Source: Paracoccaceae bacterium
GTDB taxonomy: Bacteria; Pseudomonadota; Alphaproteobacteria; Rhodobacterales; Rhodobacteraceae
Reading direction: 5' to 3'
Assembly: GCA_024636555.1 (NCBI GenBank)
Contig: JAGXGW010000040.1
Span: forward strand, 1-64,000
DNA: 64,000 nt
The position numbers and the translations under genes were made by a program. This document shows positions 54,177-64,000 of the stretch, piece after piece (position 1 is the first letter of the stretch; each line of letters begins with the position of its first letter). The notes beneath the pieces were generated by a model. That model was not told where the DNA came from. It searched no databases and saw only the letters and a list, made by a program, of their open reading frames with translations.

Positions 54177-54177
<1 letters not shown>
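53506..54177 (-). CDS. bchM: Mg-protoporphyrin IX methyltransferase
   Basis: 223 residues from ATG 54177, overlapping the bchL stop by one base (TGATG); the ORF-track TTG 54180 is unlikely. SAM motif I is VLDAGCGAGQMTTEL. The family N-terminus SYDRTLSRVETYFDKTATRTW is present. It methylates Mg-protoporphyrin IX before AcsF acts. Confidence 0.96.
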
Positions 54178-55085
<908 letters not shown>

Positions 55086-55103
55086 TCAAACTGGGCGCGA
55101 AGC

Positions 55104-55153
55104 CCTGTTTCTTCTTGCCGGAAATATTCCGGGGGTGTGGGGGCTGGCCCCCA
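55104..55153 (+). repeat. REP-like palindromic element, copy C, between bchL and bchH
   Basis: CCTGTTTCTTCTTGCCGGAA, then ATATTCCGGGGGTGT and the GGGGGC-TG-GCCCCC hairpin. Related in order and sequence to copies A and B at 34.3-34.5 kb. On the bchH transcript it could form an intercistronic stem affecting message stability between bchH and bchL. Confidence 0.55.
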
Positions 55154-55185
55154 CGGCGATGTCGTCAGATGGGTCAGGTGCCGTG

Positions 55186-58100
55186 TCATTCCGCAGCAAT
55201 CCCTTCCATCCGGTCTTCCAAATGATCCGCAGCGGCCTGAAGCGCTGCCAATGTTGCGGCATCGGGTGTCCAATAGGCGCGGTCGCTGGCTTCCAGCAGG
55301 CGGTTGGCCATGCGGCTGGACGAGGCGGGGTTCAGATCGGCGAGCCGCTTGCGCATCACCTCGTCCAGAACGAAAGTCTCGCTCAGACGCTGGTAGACCC
55401 AAGGCTCCACCTGTCCGGTGGTGGCCGACCAGCCCATTGTATTGGTCACATGCGCCTCGATCTGGCGCACACCTTCGGCACCATGCGTCAGCAGTGGCTC
55501 GAAAAAGCGGGGGTTCAGCGCGCGGGAGCGTGTTTCGAGCGCGACCTGTTCCTGCAGCGTGCGGACCTTGCCCGCCCCCCGTGTCTGGTCGCCGATATAG
55601 ACAGCTGCTTCCGTACCGCCACGGGCGCGTTTTACCGCACGTGCGATCCCGCCGAGCGTGTCGAAATAATGGTCCACCGTGGTGACACCCAATTCGACGG
55701 ATTCGAGGTTCTGATAGGCCAGATCCACGTCCTTGAGCGCCTTTTGCAGCAGCGCCGCGTTCTGCGTGGCCTTGCCGTTGACACCGTAGGCAAAGCTTTT
55801 GCGCGCCTCGTAGGCATCGGCCAGCTCGTCCTCGTCGCCAAAGGCGGAGCTGTCGACCAACTGGTTGACGTTGGAGCCGTATGCTCCTTCCGCGTTGGAA
55901 AAGACGCGCAGGGCGGCGCTTTCGATGTCGGTTCCCATGTCTGCGGCATAGGTCAGTGCATGGGCGCGGATGAAGTTCATCTCCAGCGGCTCGTCGGCTT
56001 GGGCGGCGCGCAGGGCGGCCTCGGCCAGCATCTTGGTCTGCAAGGGCAGCAGGTCGCGGAAAATGCCGGACAGCGTCATGACCACATCAATGCGCGGGCG
56101 GCCCAGTTCGGCGAGCGGGATCAGATCGGCGCCTGCCAGACGGCCAAAGCTGTCAAAGCGCGGCTTGGCACCCATGAGGGCCAGTGCCTGTGCAATCGGT
56201 CCGCCGTCGGATTTGATATTGTCGCTGCCCCAGAGTACCATCGCCACGGTCCGCGGCAGGGATTTATGCGTATCCAGCAACAATTGTGCCTGTTTCGTGC
56301 CTTCGCGGCAGGCAAATTCTGTAGGCATGCGGAACGGATCGAAGGCGTGGATATTGCGCCCCGTGGGCAGCACTTCGGGCGAGCGGATCAGATCGCCGCC
56401 AGCAACGGGAGAGGTGTAGCGCCCCTCAAGTGCACGCAGCAGGGCAGGGATTTCGTGATCCTGCTTCAGCAAGGCCTCGACCTTCGCGCGGGTCGCATCA
56501 TCGCAATCGGCCATGACGCGGACGTATTCGGCGCGCGCCAGATCACTGAGCGGACGGCCCAGCACATGCAAGCCGTCAGGGATAAGGGCGTTTTCGGTTT
56601 CCAGCAGCTTGAGCCACAGAGCGGCGGGGGCAACCTCGCTCATATCCACGGCGCGGGCTTGTTCGCCGATCAGCAACTCCAACTCGTCGCGCGCATCGGC
56701 ATCGGGGGCCATGGCGCGCCAGCGCGTCAGGCTGTCCTTGAGTTCGGCCAGACCCTTGTAAAGACCGGAGGCGGCCAGCGGCGGCGTCAGATGCGTGATC
56801 GTCACGGCACCTGTGCGGCGCTTGGCGAGTGTGGCTTCGGATGGGTTGTTGGACGCGTAGAGATAGACATTCGGCATGTCGCCGATCAGACGGTCCGGCC
56901 AGCAAGCGCCGCTGACGCCCGCCTGTTTGCCGGGCATGAATTCAAGCGCGCCATGCATGCCGAAATGCAGCAGCACATCAGCCTTGAAGGTGTTTTGCAG
57001 CCACAGATAGAAGGTGGTGAAAGCGTGAGTCGGGGCAAAGCCACGCTCGAACAGCAGGCGCATCGGGTCGCCCTCATAGCCGAAGGTGGGTTGCAGGCCG
57101 ACGAAGACATTGCCGAATTGCGCGCCCAGCACGAACACGCCGCGCCCGTCGCTTTGCACACGGCCGGGGGCAGGCCCCCATGCGGCCTCGATCTCGGACA
57201 GCCACGGGGTTTGCGCGACGATCTGGTCGGCACTGATATGGGCGGCGACATTCGCCTCCTGTCCGTATTGGCGGGCGGAGCCTTGCAGCACGACCTCGCG
57301 CAGCTCTTCCACGGTGGCGGGCGGTGTCAGGTCATAGCCCTGCGCCGCCAGCGCATGCAGCGTGTTGTGCAGCGACTCGAACACGCTGAGATAAGCGGCG
57401 GTGCCAGCGGCCCCTGCATTGGGCGGAAAGCCGAACAGAACGATGGCCAGCTTGCGCTCGGCTGCCTTGCTGCGCCGGAGCAGGGCCTGTTTGGTGACCC
57501 GCAGCGCCAGTTTTTCGATCCGTTCGATGCAGGGCGACATCTGCTTGGCGGTCGCGGTGTTGCGGCACATATGGGCGCAACCGTCGCAACCGTCCTGCCC
57601 GTGCCGGCCCGCGAAAACAGAGGGATTTGTCGCGCCGTCCAGTTCCGGCAGAGCGATCAGCATGGTTGTCTCGATCGGTCCCAGACCGCTCGTTGAACCG
57701 GCCCACTGGCCCAATGTCTGGAATTCCAGCGGATGCGCCGCAATGTAAGGAACATCCAGCGCCTTGAGCACCTTCACCGCATTGTCGTTGTCGTTATAGG
57801 CGGGGCCACCGACCAGCGAGAAACCGGTGAGGGAAACCAGCGCGTCAATCTGTGCGACACCGTCTTTGGTGAAATAGGCATCAATCGCGGGGCGGCCGTC
57901 CAAACCACCGGCAAAGGCAGGGATCACGCGCAGGCCACGCGCCTCGAAGGCACGGATGACGGCATCGTAATGGGCTGTATCGGAGGACAGCACATAGCTG
58001 CGCATCATCAGCAGACCGACTGTGGCCACAGGCGCTTTGGGCGCAGGCAGATCGGCGGCGTTGGTCGTGATCCGGGCGGCGAGGTCGGGGTGGTACAGCC

Positions 58101-58747
58101 CGCAATCGGGATATTCCAGCGGGGCAGGCGCCTCGGACCCGCGCCACTGATCGACACGGCCGTAGCGCGAGATCAGAAAGCGCACCATGCCTTCGATATT
58201 GTCGTCGGAACTGCCCAGCCAGTATTGCATGATCAGGAACCATGCGCGCAGATCCTGCGCCTTGCCGGGAATGAACCGCAGAATACGGGGCAGGCGGCGC
58301 AGCATCTTCATCTTGCTCTCGCCGCTCTCGGCGGAAGGCTTGGATGTGCCGCGCAGTTTCTTGATCAGTTGCATCGCGCCGGAGGCGGGCTTGGACATGT
58401 CCAGCGTGCCCATGCGGGTCAGCTTGACGATCTGCGCATCGGCAATCACACCGATCATCGCATCGCAATGGTCGCGGCGGGCTTCGAGTGTGGGCAGGAT
58501 CGCGTTGATATGCTCCTCGAGGAACAGCAGGTTCGAGATGACGATATCGCCGGTTTCAATCGCCTGTTTCGCGGCCAGCAGCGCATCGGGGCTTTCGCCC
58601 CATTCTGCTGCGGCATGGACGCTCAGCGAAAGGCCGGGAAAATCGCGGGAAAGACGTTCGGAGGCGCGGGCGCAGGGGCCAGCCGCATGGCTGTCCAGCG
58701 TCAGGATCACGACCCTGTAGCCCGGCAGCGGGCCTTTTATCACTCGG

Positions 58748-58758
<11 letters not shown>
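55186..58758 (-). CDS. bchH: Magnesium chelatase subunit H
   Basis: 1190 residues from ATG 58758 ([19 protein letters not shown]), 11 nt inside the bchB end; the ORF-track start at 58821 is rejected. CobN/BchH-type, with the conserved [20 protein letters not shown] and [17 protein letters not shown]. It binds protoporphyrin and inserts Mg with BchI and BchD, which are not in this window. Confidence 0.97.
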
Positions 58759-62060
<3,302 letters not shown>

Positions 62061-62090
62061 TTCCGACTCCCGTTCGGTTGCGTAAACCCA

Positions 62091-62172
62091 AAGTAACGGT
62101 GTCAGAACAAAAGTGTCAACTAAAACTTACACAACACGCATAGGAGTGAGGCAGTGTAAGCCAGGCTTGACT
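62091..62172 (-). promoter_or_regulatory. bchF promoter with two PpsR/CrtJ boxes
   Basis: TGT-N12-ACA occurs at 62114-62131 (TGTCAACTAAAACTTACA) and a near match, TGT-N12-ACT, at 62155-62172. On the minus strand the first box contains TTGACA (62119-62114), a -35-like hexamer for bchF, so repressor binding would block it. The -10 is weak. Positions agree with PpsR repression of bch genes in other Rhodobacterales. Confidence 0.7.
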
Positions 62173-62259
62173 TTTGGAAAATTATACTTTCTTTTCAATG
62201 GTGTAAGAAATTCATGTTTAATTTGGGCCTCCTTTGTGCGCTGTTACTGTCTAATATCT

Positions 62260-62288
62260 TTGACATTAGGCCCTTAAAACTCGACAAT
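62260..62288 (+). promoter_or_regulatory. Candidate sigma70 promoter for ppaA-ppsR
   Basis: TTGACA-N17-GACAAT, 72 bp before ATG 62360. The -35 is perfect, the -10 matches four of six. A TAGGCCC/GGGCCTA pair (62267, 62321) surrounds the start region. Confidence 0.45.
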
Positions 62289-62359
62289 GCGGTTACAAAG
62301 AGTCCAGATGAGCGGCCATAGGGCCTAGACATGGACTTGGTGCCGCTCGCGGAGGGCAG

Positions 62360-63166
62360 ATGTCCAGACGTCCCGATCATAGGCTTGCCAAAGCCGCACA
62401 AGGCCCTGCGCCCAAAGGGATCTTTGAGGTCGGCGCATTGGCGAGCAAAGTCATCTCGGTGCTGCACGAACGCAGCATAGCCGAGAATGCCTTGCTGTGT
62501 GATGCGATCATTGACCGGTTGCTGGCGGCCATAATCGACCCCAAAGGATTCGATGCGGAGGCCGTATTGGCCATGCTGCATTCTTCCCGGCTGTCCTATG
62601 AGGACATCGTGAGCTGCTACATCCCCGAGGCGGCACGCCATCTGGGCTGTCGCTGGAACCAGAGCGATATGAGCTTCGCGCAGGTCAGCACCGCCAGCGT
62701 GCGCTTGCAGGATCTCGTTCGGCTGATCTCGTCGGGCTGGTCCATCGAGGCAGGACGGCGGCCGACCGCGCAGCAGTTGGGTATCTTGCTGGTGATTTGC
62801 GAGGATGATCTGCACACGCTGGGATGCGCGACAATTGCCGCGCGTCTGCGCTATGCGGGCCATTCGGTCAGGCTGATCTTCGGCGCAACACAGCTGGATG
62901 TGCGTAAAGCCATGCGGCAGGACTGGTATGACCTCGTCATGTTTTCATGCGCGAGGCTACAAGCTCTTGATACCGTTGGCCAATTCGTTAAACACATTCA
63001 GGCAACGATGCGCGATGTGCCGCCGCTGGTCCTTGGCGGACTGATTTTGCCACAGGTTCCGGACGCGCAGACATTAACGGGTGTGGATTTGGCAACCAAT
63101 GATCTGCAACTTGCTCTCAAGCTTTGCGACGCGCGCGCGGTCGAAAAGAAACTTGTGGCCGAGTAG
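62360..63166 (+). CDS. ppaA: PpaA/AerR-type cobalamin-binding antirepressor of PpsR
   Basis: 268 residues. The N-terminal half is a helical B12-binding-like cap (LASKVISVLHERSIAENALL). The C-terminal half is a SCHIC/B12-binding-like domain. The His in ICEDDLHTLGCATIAARLRY is the likely cobalamin ligand. Homologues control PpsR/CrtJ in response to light and oxygen. Its stop is directly followed by ppsR (0-bp gap). Confidence 0.92.
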   Translation: MSRRPDHRLAKAAQGPAPKGIFEVGALASKVISVLHERSIAENALLCDAIIDRLLAAIIDPKGFDAEAVLAMLHSSRLSYEDIVSCYIPEAARHLGCRWNQSDMSFAQVSTASVRLQDLVRLISSGWSIEAGRRPTAQQLGILLVICEDDLHTLGCATIAARLRYAGHSVRLIFGATQLDVRKAMRQDWYDLVMFSCARLQALDTVGQFVKHIQATMRDVPPLVLGGLILPQVPDAQTLTGVDLATNDLQLALKLCDARAVEKKLVAE

Positions 63167-64000
63167 ATGACAAAAGGTGGATCCCATTTTTGGTCCAGCG
63201 GATCGGTTCCGCTGATAGAGCCTGAATTCCTGCGCAGCATCGTGGCCGCAGCGTCCGATATCGCGCTGGTCATCTCGCGAGATTGTCTGGTGCAATCGGT
63301 TCTGATCAACTCCAACGACACATCCTATGGCAATCTCGACCACTGGGAAGGGCGGCGTATCCAGCAGTTTCTGACCCCTGAGAGCGTGCCCAAGTTCGAG
63401 AATGCGGTTTCGCGGTTCGTCGAGGGCGAAGAGAACATGCGCCCGGTCGAGTTGAACCATTCCGACAATGCGGTCTGGGAATTTCCGATCCGCTATACGT
63501 TCCACATGATCGGCACAGACGGGCAAATCCTGATGCTGGGGCGTGATCTGCGCCTGATCGCAGAGACACAACAGCATCTTGTGCAGGCGCAAATGGCGCT
63601 GGAGCGTGGCTATGAGGCACGGCGTGAATTTGATTCGCGCTACCGCCTGTTGCTCGCGACGACGCGTGATGCGATTGTTTTCGTCTCGGTCGGGACGGGC
63701 AGGATCAAGGATATCAACGATCCCGCAGCCAGCCTTCTGGGCGCGTCGCGTGACGATCTCACCGGTGCGACATTCGCGCAGGAATTCAAGGACAAGCGCA
63801 GCGGCGAGTTCGTTGAATCGCTCGTGAATCTGGCGATTTCGGAATCCGTCTCCGACCTCGAAGTGCAGACCCGGCGCAGCCGGAAACGGGTGACCCTCAC
63901 GCCAACCGTGTTTCGTGCGGGCGGCGAGCGGGTTCTGATCTGTCGTCTTGATCCGGACGAGGATGCCCGCGTGGTCGATGATCAACTGATCCAGAACCTC
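63167..64000 (+). CDS. ppsR: Transcriptional repressor PpsR (3' end outside window)
   Basis: The first 278 codons of a protein normally about 470 long; not in the ORF track because it runs off the edge. ATG 63167 follows the ppaA stop immediately. N-terminal SHFWSSGSVPLIEPEFLRSI, the first PAS (ALVISRDCLVQSVL...GRRIQQFLTPES), the Q-linker helix (QQHLVQAQMALERGYEARRE) and part of PAS1 (TTRDAIVFVSVGTGRIKDIN) are visible. The second PAS and the HTH lie beyond the window. Represses bch and puh operons aerobically. Confidence 0.92.
   Translation, partial: MTKGGSHFWSSGSVPLIEPEFLRSIVAAASDIALVISRDCLVQSVLINSNDTSYGNLDHWEGRRIQQFLTPESVPKFENAVSRFVEGEENMRPVELNHSDNAVWEFPIRYTFHMIGTDGQILMLGRDLRLIAETQQHLVQAQMALERGYEARREFDSRYRLLLATTRDAIVFVSVGTGRIKDINDPAASLLGASRDDLTGATFAQEFKDKRSGEFVESLVNLAISESVSDLEVQTRRSRKRVTLTPTVFRAGGERVLICRLDPDEDARVVDDQLIQNL

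Overview
The window reads as part of a Rhodobacteraceae (Roseobacter-type) aerobic anoxygenic phototroph, probably an extrachromosomal replicon. Evidence: a photosynthesis gene block in the Rhodobacterales order (ppsR-ppaA / bchFNBHLM-lhaA-puhABC-acsF-puhE-hemA), an alphaproteobacterial ALA synthase, a complete partition and replication module (parB, parA, iterons, Rep_3-type initiator) and Rhodobacteraceae-style intergenic palindromes. I cannot tell from 64 kb whether the replicon is a free plasmid, a chromid or an integrated copy.

Region 1 (1-12.7 kb, minus strand): pqqABCDE (PQQ cofactor synthesis) is followed directly by glgE, a treS-maltokinase fusion, glgB and glgX (cut by the window edge). 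Together the last four make and remodel alpha-glucan from trehalose through maltose-1-phosphate. Region 2 (12.7-26.5 kb): an accessory island of small membrane or secreted proteins, a NepR-like anti-sigma candidate, a BON protein, a stand-alone membrane-anchor domain of the PQQ glucose dehydrogenase type, two SDR dehydrogenases, otsA, a SurA/PpiC-like chaperone without a catalytic domain, dodecin, a PoxB-like TPP enzyme and a DegP-like protease. Fourteen upstream regions from 9.3 to 26.5 kb carry GGAAC-N16/17-NGTT, close to the alphaproteobacterial EcfG (general stress response) promoter. These include the pqq and glgE operons and otsA, so I read regions 1 and 2 as one stress-response regulon island.

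Region 3 (26.5-31.5 kb): the replicon core. It has two 16-bp GTTTCGCGCGCGAAAC centromere candidates, parA-parB, an AT-rich stretch, five iterons at exact 22-bp intervals plus an inverted pair at the rep promoter, and the initiator gene. A candidate serine-resolvase site lies beside parB. Region 4 (31.5-39.1 kb): a carnitine/gamma-butyrobetaine-type catabolic operon (enoyl-CoA hydratase, NDP-forming acyl-CoA ligase, acyl-CoA dehydrogenase, carnitine dehydrogenase-thioesterase fusion, BKACE cleavage enzyme) with a divergent GlxA/CdhR-type regulator. Region 5 (39.1-45.8 kb): a guanidino-compound locus (AruI- and AruH-like enzymes, TetR regulator, DDAH-like hydrolase) divergent from a polar amino-acid ABC transporter. 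One permease gene of that transporter carries an in-frame amber codon, and no ATPase gene is present.

Region 6 (45.9-64 kb): an RHH/ParE toxin-antitoxin pair marks the edge of the photosynthesis block. The block encodes ALA synthase, reaction-centre H subunit and assembly factors, the LH1 assembly factor and bacteriochlorophyll synthesis from Mg insertion through the dark protochlorophyllide reductase and the 3-vinyl hydratase. The divergent ppaA-ppsR pair encodes oxygen/light regulators, and PpsR boxes lie in the shared intergenic region. No tRNA, rRNA, CRISPR array or intact insertion sequence was recognised.
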